Assembly (NCBI GenBank): GCA_035943935.1
Contig: DASZBR010000017.1
Coordinates: forward strand, 1 to 64,000
Origin: DASZBR01 sp035943935
GTDB taxonomy: Bacteria > Pseudomonadota > Gammaproteobacteria > DASZBR01
DNA length: 64,000 bases
Reading direction: 5' to 3'
The position numbers and the translations under genes were made by a program. Position 1 is the stretch's first letter. Each line of letters begins with the position of its first letter. The notes under the pieces were generated by a model. The model made no database searches. It was given only the letters and a program-made list of their open reading frames with translations, and had not been told where the DNA came from. Below are positions 17,617 through 25,965 of this stretch, one piece after another.

Positions 17617-18609
17617 ATGAAATCCATGGTCATCAAACAATTCGGCGACAGCAATGTATTTGAAGAAATCAGTTTACCCACGCCTACCATAAAACCAGGT
17701 CATGTGTTAATCAAAGTCAAAGCCACTAGCGTTAATCCTTTGGATTATAAAATTAGACGGGGATTTTTTCCGGATTTAGTCAAAACGTTTCCGATGACAT
17801 TACACGGTGATATCGCAGGAATTATTGAAGTGATTGATCCCAATGTGACTGGTTTTGCCGTTGGCGATGAAGTGTACGGTTGTGTCGGTGGATTGTTGGA
17901 AATGGGCGGTGGTTTAGCTGAATATGTTTTAGCCGATGTCAATTTAATTGCGCGCAAACCCGTGACGCTATCTTTTAAAGAAGCAGCGGCTTTGCCGTTA
18001 GTTGCATTAACGGCATGGGAAGGTTTAATTACCTGTGCCAATGTACAGAAAGATCAAACAGTTCTGATTCATGGCGGCACGGGTGGTGTAGGGCATATTG
18101 CTATTCAATTAGCGAAAACATTGGGTGCAAAAGTTTTCGCGACCAGTTCATCCAATGAAAAAATGGAGCTGACCAAAAAACTCGGTGCAGATGTAGCGAT
18201 TAATTATAAAACCGCAGGCGTGAAATCCAGTATTACACAACATACCAATGGGTTAGGTTTTGATGTGGTATTCGATACTGTTGGCGGTGAGAATTTAAAA
18301 GAAAGCATTGAAGCGGCAGCACTATTTGGCAAAGTAATATCTATATTAGCCGTGGGAAATTATGATTTATCGCCGGCTTTCTTTAAGGGCTTAAGTATAT
18401 TTACGGTCATGCAACCGTTGCCTTTATTGACGGGTGTAAGACGTGAGCAATATGGACAGATACTCGCAAAGATAGCGGAGCTGGTTGATCAAGGTAAAAT
18501 TCGACCACTTATCGATCAGCAACAATTTGCCGTTAATCAGGTGGGTGCGGCGCACGATCATTTGGAAAGTGGCAAGGCTATTGGGAAAGTCGTGTTAGAG
18601 CACGCCTAA
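17617..18609 (+). CDS. NAD(P)H quinone oxidoreductase-like protein (zinc-independent MDR family)
   Basis: A 330-residue medium-chain dehydrogenase/reductase. The N-terminal GroES-like fold (PGHVLIKVKATSVNPLDYK) and the Rossmann motif HGGTGGVGHIAIQLAK are present, and the zinc-binding cysteines of true alcohol dehydrogenases are absent, so it belongs to the quinone oxidoreductase branch. I chose the ATG at 17617, which has AAGGAG upstream; a TTG at 17584 lies in the toxin end. Confidence 0.88.
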   Translation: MKSMVIKQFGDSNVFEEISLPTPTIKPGHVLIKVKATSVNPLDYKIRRGFFPDLVKTFPMTLHGDIAGIIEVIDPNVTGFAVGDEVYGCVGGLLEMGGGLAEYVLADVNLIARKPVTLSFKEAAALPLVALTAWEGLITCANVQKDQTVLIHGGTGGVGHIAIQLAKTLGAKVFATSSSNEKMELTKKLGADVAINYKTAGVKSSITQHTNGLGFDVVFDTVGGENLKESIEAAALFGKVISILAVGNYDLSPAFFKGLSIFTVMQPLPLLTGVRREQYGQILAKIAELVDQGKIRPLIDQQQFAVNQVGAAHDHLESGKAIGKVVLEHA

Positions 18610-18627
18610 AAGCAAAGATTCTTACAA

Positions 18628-18720
18628 GACCCCCTCTCCTAAAAAGGAGATTCTGACTAAATCCCTTCTCCCTTTTTGGGAGAAGGTGGTGCGAAGCACC
18701 GGATGAGGAAGGAGAGGGTC
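18628..18720. repeat. Multi-hairpin palindromic repeat element
   Basis: Outer arms GACCCCCTCTCCT and AGGAGAGGGTC pair with one mismatch or bulge. Inside are a hairpin with arms CCTTCTCCC and GGGAGAAGG (18664-18686) and a small hairpin GGTGC-GAA-GCACC (18688-18700). This is the general form of widespread REP-type elements. It ends the oxidoreductase transcript unit and lies before the F-box gene. The 204-base gap 18610-18813 otherwise holds only the next promoter. Confidence 0.75.
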
Positions 18721-18771
18721 CACGCAGCGGGGGTGAGGGTGTTTCCCGCCCACAAGCCTTCAAATATGCTT

Positions 18772-18777
18772 TATACT
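18772..18777 (+). promoter_or_regulatory. Candidate -10 box for the F-box/ankyrin gene
   Basis: TATACT lies 36 bases before the ATG at 18814, in an AT-rich pocket after the repeat element. No convincing -35 hexamer is visible, so it may need an activator. Confidence 0.35.
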
Positions 18778-18813
18778 CTCGACATTCGTTAATAAGAGGA
18801 GAGCTGTAGAGCT

Positions 18814-20700
18814 ATGCAAGAAGAGCCTTTCTTACCCGTCGATGCACTCAAAATCATTGAGTGTTACACCCAAAAGCTTGCGCCAAAAGGTGGGCTCACA
18901 GAAGCCCAACTGCCTGATGCCATGTGGGCCATGTTGTTACGCGAAATGCTGCGAAATCCGTCAATACTAAATTGGAATAAATTTCAGCAGTTTAAACGTG
19001 AACATGAGCATCAATTATCTGAAGCGTCTCACGAGCTTTATCAGCGATGCCTACTTTATGTGATGCGAAGTTTTCTTTCTGTCATGACTCCCGAAAATCA
19101 ATGTCTCGAAATGGAGTGGGCGTCGCTATTACTCCAGGCCATGAAAAATCCGACAGCGGATAATGTGAATCAAGTCGATGAGTTTAAGCAAAAACATGAA
19201 AATAATTTTACACCAACGTGTATTGAATTTTATGAAGCCTCTCAGCCGTATTTAGCTTCTATCGTGAATGCCGTTCCTCCTGAAGTGTATGTTGTTGTGA
19301 TGAGAAATCTTGATACGAGAGCTGTCGGGTATTTGTCTGCTACTCGTAAAAGTATGACCCAGTTTTTTGATGATACGGGTGAATGGCAAAGACGGTTTAA
19401 AGCTGTTTTTCCAAGAGAATACGAAGTGCTAATGGAGAAAAGGAGGGAGATTTATTGGCATTCTCAATTTATTTTCAGCATTAAAAAATTACAATTAACC
19501 GCGGATCAGTTGGCACTACTGATGGCTGTGGCAGATAAAGACAGTAGAGCACTCGAGGTATTACTGGCAGAGTGGCCAATGGAAAATTATTACAATCCCT
19601 GGGGAATTGCGTTACTGACATGTGCTTCGTTAAATAATTTTGAAGAAGGCGTTGTTCAATTATGGAATATGATCAGCGGAAGACCAGATGTTAGCGTTAA
19701 TGAGTTATTTATATTGGCTATTTGTGCGCGTCGACCCATTGAGGAAATTATAGCGTATATCAATCTGGGCGCGAATATTGTTCTGCACGTTCTTTCTGTT
19801 AGGGGTATGAGTCCTTTTTTACTCGCCTGCGAGTGCAATTATGTTGAATGCGCACAGGTTTTGTTGAATCGCACTGCCCCTTGGCATTCAACCGATTTAA
19901 TAGAGGCAGCGGCTGCGCAAGGTAATTTTCGTGCGGTAAAGCGATTAGTGGAAACGAAACGTATTTCAAGTGAAAGTTCGGGTCAAGCAGCATTTCAAGC
20001 TTATGCGAGAGGTTATGAGAGTATTGCCGAATATTTGCTGGAAAATGGCGCAAATACGGATGCTTTTTTAAAAATGATGGATGAGCAGATTAAGAAAGCA
20101 AAAGAAGCGCAAGGGAATACGCCTTTTAGTTTTCAGTTTTTCGATTCAAAAGAAAAATTAGGCGCATTTTATTATATGAAACTGGCATTAGATAATCCTA
20201 CAGAAAGAAATCTTGATGCATTGCGTGAATGGGAACAAGCGCTGTCCGCTGAACCTTTTTCTAAAGTGTATCAAGCATGCAAGTTTCTTCTAAAAGGTAA
20301 TCGTGAATTTTTGGATATCTGTCGAAGGGGCAGTCCTGAACAGATACGAGATTTAATCTTATATAAAAATCGAGATATTTTTTTGCTGAATGACGCCACA
20401 CAAAAAACAGTGTTAGAAAAATTAGTCATGCTGAAAGACCGTACGTTGGTCGAAAAAATTCTGGAAGCATATATTAAAGATAATGCTCTATTTAAAAGTA
20501 GCATTGAATTTTTATGGGCCAGTACGCTGCTGAAGGGAATAAGAGAGCCCAGTGCTGAGAATAATCAACAGCTCGATACTTTAAGAAGTATTAAACAATA
20601 TCAAAACATGTTTGTTTTGAGGATGTGTCCTCAGCTGTATGACCTGTGCAAGCCGTTTTTAGCGCCTGTGGCTGAGCCTGCGCGGAGATTGTCGAGGTAA
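18814..20700 (+). CDS. F-box-like and ankyrin-repeat protein, candidate secreted effector
   Basis: A 628-residue protein of eukaryotic type. Residues 155-200 (PPEVYVVVMRNLD, then LSATRKSMTQFF and EWQRRFKAVFP) match the F-box pattern, which binds SKP1 in host ubiquitin ligases. About residues 300-415 hold degenerate ankyrin repeats (GMSPFLLACECNYVECAQVL, IAEYLLENGAN). A helical motif of about 48 residues with the core NPt..N...l..fk occurs four times, at roughly 38-85, 101-150, 449-495 and 564-617. No signal peptide is seen. Delivery to host cells through a type IVB system is inferred from architecture and context. Confidence 0.75.
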   Translation: MQEEPFLPVDALKIIECYTQKLAPKGGLTEAQLPDAMWAMLLREMLRNPSILNWNKFQQFKREHEHQLSEASHELYQRCLLYVMRSFLSVMTPENQCLEMEWASLLLQAMKNPTADNVNQVDEFKQKHENNFTPTCIEFYEASQPYLASIVNAVPPEVYVVVMRNLDTRAVGYLSATRKSMTQFFDDTGEWQRRFKAVFPREYEVLMEKRREIYWHSQFIFSIKKLQLTADQLALLMAVADKDSRALEVLLAEWPMENYYNPWGIALLTCASLNNFEEGVVQLWNMISGRPDVSVNELFILAICARRPIEEIIAYINLGANIVLHVLSVRGMSPFLLACECNYVECAQVLLNRTAPWHSTDLIEAAAAQGNFRAVKRLVETKRISSESSGQAAFQAYARGYESIAEYLLENGANTDAFLKMMDEQIKKAKEAQGNTPFSFQFFDSKEKLGAFYYMKLALDNPTERNLDALREWEQALSAEPFSKVYQACKFLLKGNREFLDICRRGSPEQIRDLILYKNRDIFLLNDATQKTVLEKLVMLKDRTLVEKILEAYIKDNALFKSSIEFLWASTLLKGIREPSAENNQQLDTLRSIKQYQNMFVLRMCPQLYDLCKPFLAPVAEPARRLSR

Positions 20701-20702
20701 TA

Positions 20703-21308
20703 TTAACTCAGCCCTTCTTCCTGCAACGATGTCTGAACGGCTTTACGTTGTTTCATATCTTCCGTAAAACGCGCTAAATTTGGCCAATTGGTAATATCGA
20801 GTTTCGCATACGGTATCCATCGCAATACCACAAATAAATAGGCGTCAGGCAAACTGAAATTACCCATTAAAAATTTGTTATTTTTTAAGTGCTCATCCGC
20901 CAGTGTTAATTTTTTTTCTAAAATCAGTTTGTATACATCTTGTTTTAATTCGTCAGGAATGTTTGGAGAAAAGAAGGGTGAGAAATGTTTGTGCAATTCT
21001 GTGCTGACAAAATTCAGCCACTCTAAGGTACGATATCTTTTCATGTCACCCACAGAAGGTAGTAGGGTTGTGCCTTTATAGGCATCTGCTAAATACTGTT
21101 GAATAACCGTGTTTTCTGTGAGCAGTTCATTATTATCTAATAATAAAGCGGGGACGGATCCCTTGGGATTAAGCTTTAAATAATCTTCGCCGTGTTCGGT
21201 TTTTTTGCTTTTTAAATCAACTGATTCGAATTCACAGGGAATATTTAATTCATGGATCAAAATTCGCACAGCAAGTGAGCAGCTGCCTTTGGCGTAGTAG
21301 AGTTTCAT
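20703..21308 (-). CDS. gst: Glutathione S-transferase, beta class
   Basis: A 201-residue protein, the same length as E. coli GstA. The N-terminal thioredoxin fold MKLYYAKGSCSLAVRI has Cys10, the beta-class residue, followed by the glutathione-binding PKGSVPALLLDN and LTENTVIQQYLAD. The ATG at 21308 has a perfect GAGGAG upstream; a longer reading frame to 21338 is not supported. It ends three bases from the convergent F-box gene. Confidence 0.93.
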   Translation of the reverse strand: MKLYYAKGSCSLAVRILIHELNIPCEFESVDLKSKKTEHGEDYLKLNPKGSVPALLLDNNELLTENTVIQQYLADAYKGTTLLPSVGDMKRYRTLEWLNFVSTELHKHFSPFFSPNIPDELKQDVYKLILEKKLTLADEHLKNNKFLMGNFSLPDAYLFVVLRWIPYAKLDITNWPNLARFTEDMKQRKAVQTSLQEEGLS

Positions 21309-21364
21309 GGTGATCTCCTCATTAAAAAGTACTGTCATCCTACACGAAGCGTGGCGTAGTAAAC

Positions 21365-21446
21365 GTAGCCCGGATTGAGCGTAGCGAAATCCGGGGTTGA
21401 AAAAATTTGTATGTCCCCGGATTTCGTTGCACTCAATCCGGGCTAC
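21365..21446. repeat. REP-like inverted pair between topA and gst
   Basis: Arms at 21365-21396 and 21415-21446 are reverse complements with few mismatches, separated by 18 bases. The arm sequence (GTAGCCCGGATTGAGCGTAG, CGAAATCCGGGG) is the same family as at 10947-11020. Just left of it, 21334-21360 (GTCATCCTACACGAAGCG, GGCGTAGT) resembles the repeat at 56373-56410. The gap 21309-21482 holds nothing else I can identify. Confidence 0.85.
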
Positions 21447-21482
21447 TATTATAAAAACATAATCCGAAGGCCGGGTGAGGTT

Positions 21483-23759
21483 TTATTTCCCTTCTGGCGG
21501 CTCTAACTGAAACGTATATCCACATTCTTTCTGCGGACACGCTTCTTCTTTGCCACGGCGTTTGGTAATTTTAATCGTCAATATTGGCCAATGACAATTC
21601 GGACACGGTTTTTTAATCGGTTCGTTCCAGGTTGCATATTTACAGTCGGGATATCGCGAACACGAGAAAAATATTTTCCCGAAGCGCGATTTGCGTTTTA
21701 ACATCGAGCCCTGTTTACACTCAGGACATTCAATGCCTAAATCAGCTGGTTTTTCGAGCGGTTCGATGAATTTACAGTTTGGATAACTCGAACATCCAAT
21801 AAATTTACCGTATTTTCCGCGCTTAATGACTAAGTCAGATCCACAGGTTGGACATTTTCTATCGGGAACGATTTCCGGTGCATTGCTGGCGCCGACTTCG
21901 TCTTCCATATTTCGCGTGTAATCGCATTCTGGATATCCGGTACAGCCTACAAATCTCCCTCGTTTTCCTAAGCGAATAGAGAGTGGCTTGCTACACTTCG
22001 GACATTTTTCATCCATACTTTCATGTGTCACGTCTTTTCGTTGCACAGTTTCCTCGATAGTATTGATCAATTTGTCGAACGGTCCCCAAAATTCTCTCAA
22101 TACGGGAATCCATTTTTTTTCACCACGTGCGACTTCATCTAATTCATCTTCTAAGTGAGCCGTAAATTCATAATCCACATATTGCGTAAAATAATCTTTC
22201 AAAAATTTACAGACAATTCGGCCCACATCGGTCGGATGGAAACGTTTAGCTTCCAGCGTTACATATTCACGTGTTTGCAATGTCGAAATAATGGATGCAT
22301 AGGTTGAGGGTCGACCAATGCCATATTCTTCTAATGTTTTGACTAAACTTGCTTCAGAATAACGTGGCGGTGGTTCTGTAAAATGCTGTTCAGGAATAAT
22401 ATCTTCCAGTTTTACAACATCGCCTTCATTTAATTCGGGCAGTAATCCCTGATCTTTGTCGTGATCTTTATTAACAACATCATCGAGATCTTCCGTATAA
22501 ACACCAATAAATCCGGGATGAGCAATGGTTGAACCATTGGCTCTAAAAACTCCCTTTTTATTGCAATCTAAATCAACTGTTACTGTATTAAGTAATGCGT
22601 GAACCATTTGACACGCAACGGTTCGTTTCCAAATTAGATCATATAATTTTGCTTGTTCCGGCGTTAAGTTTTTTAAAGACTCAGGGGTGGTTTCAACGCT
22701 GGTCGGTCGAATCGCTTCATGCGCTTCCTGAGCATTCTTAGATTTGTTTTTATAAAGTCTAATTTCGTCGGGTACATAATCTTCACCAAATCGTTTCTTA
22801 ATGAATCCCCGAATTTCTTCAATCGCTTCATTGGCAAGATATACTGCGTCGGTACGCATATATGTAATCAAACCGTTCTCGTAAAGTTGCTGAGCAGTTC
22901 GCATCGTACGTTGTGCGGTAAAGCCTAATTTTCGCGACGCTTCTTGTTGCAATGTAGATGTTGTAAATGGCGGAGACGGTTGGCGTTTACGTTGTTTTTT
23001 CTCGACGCTGATGACGGTTAGTTTTCCATCCGCTGCTTTTAATAGAGCTGTTTGAATTTTTTTGGCTTGTTTGTCGTTAGTAATACTGAATTGTTCTAGT
23101 TTGTCGCCGTCATATTGAATTAGGCGAGCCGAAAATGGTTCTTGTTTTTTCGTTTCACATTTACCTAATACGGTCCAATATTCTTGAGCAAGAAATTTTT
23201 CGATTTCTTCTTCGCGTTCGACAATTAATCGTAACGCAGGACTCTGAACTCTACCTGCAGATAAGCCCCGTCTAATTTTTTTCCATAATAAGGGTGACAG
23301 TGTGAAACCAACTAAATAATCGAGTGCACGACGTGCTTGTTGCGCATTGACCAAATCCATCGAAATATCACGGGGATTTTTGATGGCGGCGTTAACCGCG
23401 CTTTTGGTAATTTCATGAAAAACCACGCGTTGAACCGTTTTTTTAGCGAGCGCTTTTTTGGATTTAATTAATTCGTATAAATGCCACGAAATGGCTTCGC
23501 CTTCGCGGTCAGGATCGGTCGCGAGATATAAGGCGTCAGCGGATTTGAGTGCTTTGATAATGGCATCGACATGTTTGGAATTTTTCTCGATGGTTTCATA
23601 TTTCATGGCGAAATCGTTGTTGGGATCAACCGCGCCTGTTTTGCGGATCAGGTCGCGTACATGTCCATACGACGCCAAGACCTCGAAATCTTTGCCGAGG
23701 TATTTCTTAATGGTTTTACCTTTTGCTGGGGACTCTACAATGACTAAATTTTTGGCCAT
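21483..23759 (-). CDS. topA: DNA topoisomerase I
   Basis: This 758-residue type IA topoisomerase relaxes negative supercoils. The Toprim domain starts MAKNLVIVESPAKGKTIKKY, with the DPDREGEAI metal motif. The catalytic tyrosine is Tyr300 in GLITYMRTDA. Four C-terminal cysteine zinc modules follow (from about residue 585: CPKC...CDY, CPTC...CKF, CPEC...CKY, CPNC...CGY). It starts immediately after the dprA stop codon, a common dprA-topA arrangement. Confidence 0.97.
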   Translation of the reverse strand: MAKNLVIVESPAKGKTIKKYLGKDFEVLASYGHVRDLIRKTGAVDPNNDFAMKYETIEKNSKHVDAIIKALKSADALYLATDPDREGEAISWHLYELIKSKKALAKKTVQRVVFHEITKSAVNAAIKNPRDISMDLVNAQQARRALDYLVGFTLSPLLWKKIRRGLSAGRVQSPALRLIVEREEEIEKFLAQEYWTVLGKCETKKQEPFSARLIQYDGDKLEQFSITNDKQAKKIQTALLKAADGKLTVISVEKKQRKRQPSPPFTTSTLQQEASRKLGFTAQRTMRTAQQLYENGLITYMRTDAVYLANEAIEEIRGFIKKRFGEDYVPDEIRLYKNKSKNAQEAHEAIRPTSVETTPESLKNLTPEQAKLYDLIWKRTVACQMVHALLNTVTVDLDCNKKGVFRANGSTIAHPGFIGVYTEDLDDVVNKDHDKDQGLLPELNEGDVVKLEDIIPEQHFTEPPPRYSEASLVKTLEEYGIGRPSTYASIISTLQTREYVTLEAKRFHPTDVGRIVCKFLKDYFTQYVDYEFTAHLEDELDEVARGEKKWIPVLREFWGPFDKLINTIEETVQRKDVTHESMDEKCPKCSKPLSIRLGKRGRFVGCTGYPECDYTRNMEDEVGASNAPEIVPDRKCPTCGSDLVIKRGKYGKFIGCSSYPNCKFIEPLEKPADLGIECPECKQGSMLKRKSRFGKIFFSCSRYPDCKYATWNEPIKKPCPNCHWPILTIKITKRRGKEEACPQKECGYTFQLEPPEGK

Positions 23760-24869
23760 TTACTTTATCCTTACGTACCCGCCGGGCACACTTTTTACCT
23801 GCCCGTCTAGTTCAAGGTCCAGGAGAATGGAGGAAACTTCTTCCGCCGTCAACCCACTGCGGTTGATTAAAAGGTCGACGGAAGTGGTGTCGAAGCCCAT
23901 ATAACGCAGAAAAGGGTCATTCGTAGGGGCGGGGCACTGCGTCGCCCCTACAAGGGTGACGCCATGCGTTGCCCGGGTTGGTGTGGGACCCGATGTAAGG
24001 GCGGGGCAGTGCCCCGCCCCTACGAGACACTCCTCCAACACATCCTCAACCGTCTCAACCAATTTAGCTCCCTGCTTTATTAATAGGTGACAGCCTCGAG
24101 AGATGGGATTATGGATAGAGCCCGGGATGGCAAAGACTTCACGGTTTTGTTCCAACGCATATTTTGCGGTGACTAATGAACCACTGGCATACGCGGCCTC
24201 AACTACTAGTACACCCAAACTCAAGCCGCTAATAATTCTGTTTCGACGGGGAAAATTCATGGCGACAGGAGTCACACCCGTTGGAAATTCTGTGACTAAA
24301 CAACCCTTTTCTAAAATCTTTTTCGCTAAGCTTTGATGACGTTTCGGATAAATAATATCAGGCCCCGTTCCCATGACCGCAATAGTCTCACCGTTTGCAG
24401 CAATAACGCCTTCATGAGATGCCGCATCAATGCCCAGTGCTAATCCACTTGTCACGACTAAACCGGAGTTAGAAAACGCTTTGGCAAATTGGTAGGCGAT
24501 ATCTTGACCCGATGGCGTTGGGTTTCGACTGCCGACCATGGCGATTTGGGCTTTATTTAATAAAGAAATATTTCCCTGCACAAATAGAATGGGTGGAGCA
24601 GAAGCAATTTCTTTTAATCTATTGGGATAATCAGGGTGAGTAATACTTAATAAAGTATTATTGGGATCATCGGCCCATTTTAAATCTGCCTCAACACCAG
24701 GCCAATCTATGCTGATATTGTTTTGGGAAAAATAATTTTTGAGTTTATCGCCAGGATACTGTTGTGTAATTTCCTGAAATTTTACGGGCCCGATGCCGGG
24801 GGCACGGAGCAGAGCGAGTTGGTAGGGTAAATCTTTATCAGATATATCTGAAATTGTATTTGAAACCAT
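23760..24869 (-). CDS. dprA: DNA-processing protein DprA, with an internal repeat-encoded insert
   Basis: DprA loads RecA on incoming single-stranded DNA during natural transformation. The Rossmann core is clear (IAMVGSRNPTPSGQDIA, VTSGLALGIDAASHEG, FPRRNRIISGLS, VVEAAYASGSLVTA) and a C-terminal winged-helix domain follows (NRSGLTAEEVSSILLDLEL). Between them, about 35 residues rich in Gly, Pro, Thr and Cys are encoded by a 103-base palindromic element (23922-24024), which keeps the frame open. The insertion lies in the linker, so activity may be kept. Confidence 0.95.
   Translation of the reverse strand: MVSNTISDISDKDLPYQLALLRAPGIGPVKFQEITQQYPGDKLKNYFSQNNISIDWPGVEADLKWADDPNNTLLSITHPDYPNRLKEIASAPPILFVQGNISLLNKAQIAMVGSRNPTPSGQDIAYQFAKAFSNSGLVVTSGLALGIDAASHEGVIAANGETIAVMGTGPDIIYPKRHQSLAKKILEKGCLVTEFPTGVTPVAMNFPRRNRIISGLSLGVLVVEAAYASGSLVTAKYALEQNREVFAIPGSIHNPISRGCHLLIKQGAKLVETVEDVLEECLVGAGHCPALTSGPTPTRATHGVTLVGATQCPAPTNDPFLRYMGFDTTSVDLLINRSGLTAEEVSSILLDLELDGQVKSVPGGYVRIK
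23922..24024. repeat. Palindromic element inserted in frame inside dprA
   Basis: A perfect 19-base terminal inverted repeat (CGTAGGGGCGGGGCACTGC at 23922-23940, its reverse complement at 24006-24024) encloses a GC-rich centre. Base composition differs strongly from the surrounding AT-rich gene. It resembles small nonautonomous or REP-like elements; a related idea is the Rickettsia palindromic element that also adds peptide to proteins. I see no clear target duplication. Confidence 0.88.
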
Positions 24870-24908
24870 TATTATGATTCTCCAAAATTTGTATGTTATT
24901 TTAAAAAA

Positions 24909-25499
24909 TTAAATCCACTGACTAATCTTCTTTCTCGCGTCCACTATACCTTCATTTCTCAACGCAGAAAATAACTGATACGTAATTAATCCCGACGGAT
25001 CGGTAATATTATCTTTTAGATATTGTAATACTTTTGTTTTTTCGGTTTTACTTAATTTATCTGCTTTGCTTAATAAGATATGCGTTGGCAAATTAGCAGA
25101 AACTGCCCATTCTAATATATGGATATCAAATTCTTTCAATGGATGACGCGAATCCATCACTAAACATAAGCCGCGTAACGATTCGCGGTTTTGCAAATAT
25201 TGCGCTAATAATTTATCCCATTCTTTCTTCATCGCCAGAGGGACTTGCGCAAAACCATAACCCGGCAAATCAACCAATCTGATTTCATCCGTTACTCTAA
25301 AAAGATTAATCGTCTGAGTACGGCCTGGCGTTTTGCTGGTTCGAGCGAGGCCTTTCACACCCGTGATGGCATTGAGGGCGGTGGATTTTCCCGCATTGGA
25401 GCGTCCTGCGAAGGCAATTTCGCAACCTTCATCGTCGGGAAGTTGGATCAACTTGGCGACACTCATTATAAATGTTGTTTTCTGAAAGGGAATTAACAT
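24909..25499 (-). CDS. engB: Ribosome biogenesis GTP-binding protein EngB/YsxC
   Basis: A 196-residue GTPase needed for large-subunit assembly. The P-loop GRSNAGKS is at residues 32-39, switch region RTSKTPGRTQ and DLPGYGFAQVP follow, and the guanine motif is SKADK. I start at the ATG at 25499, which gives the normal length and has AAGAGA upstream; the frame is open to 25544 but that segment would overlap the divergent gene's promoter and start. Confidence 0.95.
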   Translation of the reverse strand: MLIPFQKTTFIMSVAKLIQLPDDEGCEIAFAGRSNAGKSTALNAITGVKGLARTSKTPGRTQTINLFRVTDEIRLVDLPGYGFAQVPLAMKKEWDKLLAQYLQNRESLRGLCLVMDSRHPLKEFDIHILEWAVSANLPTHILLSKADKLSKTEKTKVLQYLKDNITDPSGLITYQLFSALRNEGIVDARKKISQWI

Positions 25500-25530
25500 A
25501 TCATTTCTCTTTTTTCGAGGTGACGGCCGT

Positions 25531-25965
25531 ATGGATTTGCTCACAATGATTCTCGCCTGCAGTGTTTATCCGAACAACGCAGTTGTCAATGCTATGGTTC
25601 AAATTAATTCCCAAAATAGCCCTTATATGATTTCGGGTGAACCGTTTAAAACTCCCGATCAGGCATTGGCGAAAGTCGATCAATTGAAAGCCTCCGGTCA
25701 AGCGTTTGATATTGGGATAATGCAAATCCCTGATTTTTGGTTAGGCCAAAAACCCGTGAGCTTAAATGAGTTATTGCGACCGTGTAAAAACATGGTTGTT
25801 GCAACGCAAATTTTGAATAAGTTAACCGATGAATGTGCGGGCTCAGAGACGTGTGCATTGTCGATGTACAAAACAAACGATAAGACAGCGGGATTGAGCT
25901 ATGCGACGCAAGTGGTGGATTATGCGAATACTCATCCCGTCGTTGCGCCGCCGCCATTAGACTAG
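25531..25965 (+). CDS. VirB1-like lytic transglycosylase fold protein lacking the catalytic glutamate
   Basis: The 144-residue sequence aligns by eye with VirB1-type SLT domains: VVNAMVQINSQNSPYMI at the N-terminus, then ASGQAFDIGIMQIPDFW, and PCKNMVVATQIL. In active enzymes the segment equivalent to VQINSQ reads VQxES, with the catalytic Glu; here that position is Asn26. It is either an inactive scaffold or uses another residue. VirB1-family proteins open peptidoglycan for secretion machines, so a role near a type IV system is possible but unproven. The hydrophobic start (MDLLTMILACSV) could be an export or lipoprotein-like signal. Confidence 0.68.
   Translation: MDLLTMILACSVYPNNAVVNAMVQINSQNSPYMISGEPFKTPDQALAKVDQLKASGQAFDIGIMQIPDFWLGQKPVSLNELLRPCKNMVVATQILNKLTDECAGSETCALSMYKTNDKTAGLSYATQVVDYANTHPVVAPPPLD

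Larger units (their letters stand above)
17010..17620. repeat. Direct repeat, copy B (hydrolase 3' end plus toxin-antitoxin module)
   Basis: The partner of the 15264-15868 repeat. It begins inside the last codons of the serine hydrolase and runs through the second antitoxin and toxin to the ribosome site of the oxidoreductase gene. The two copies have diverged (many third-position and some amino acid changes), so the duplication is old. Confidence 0.8.
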
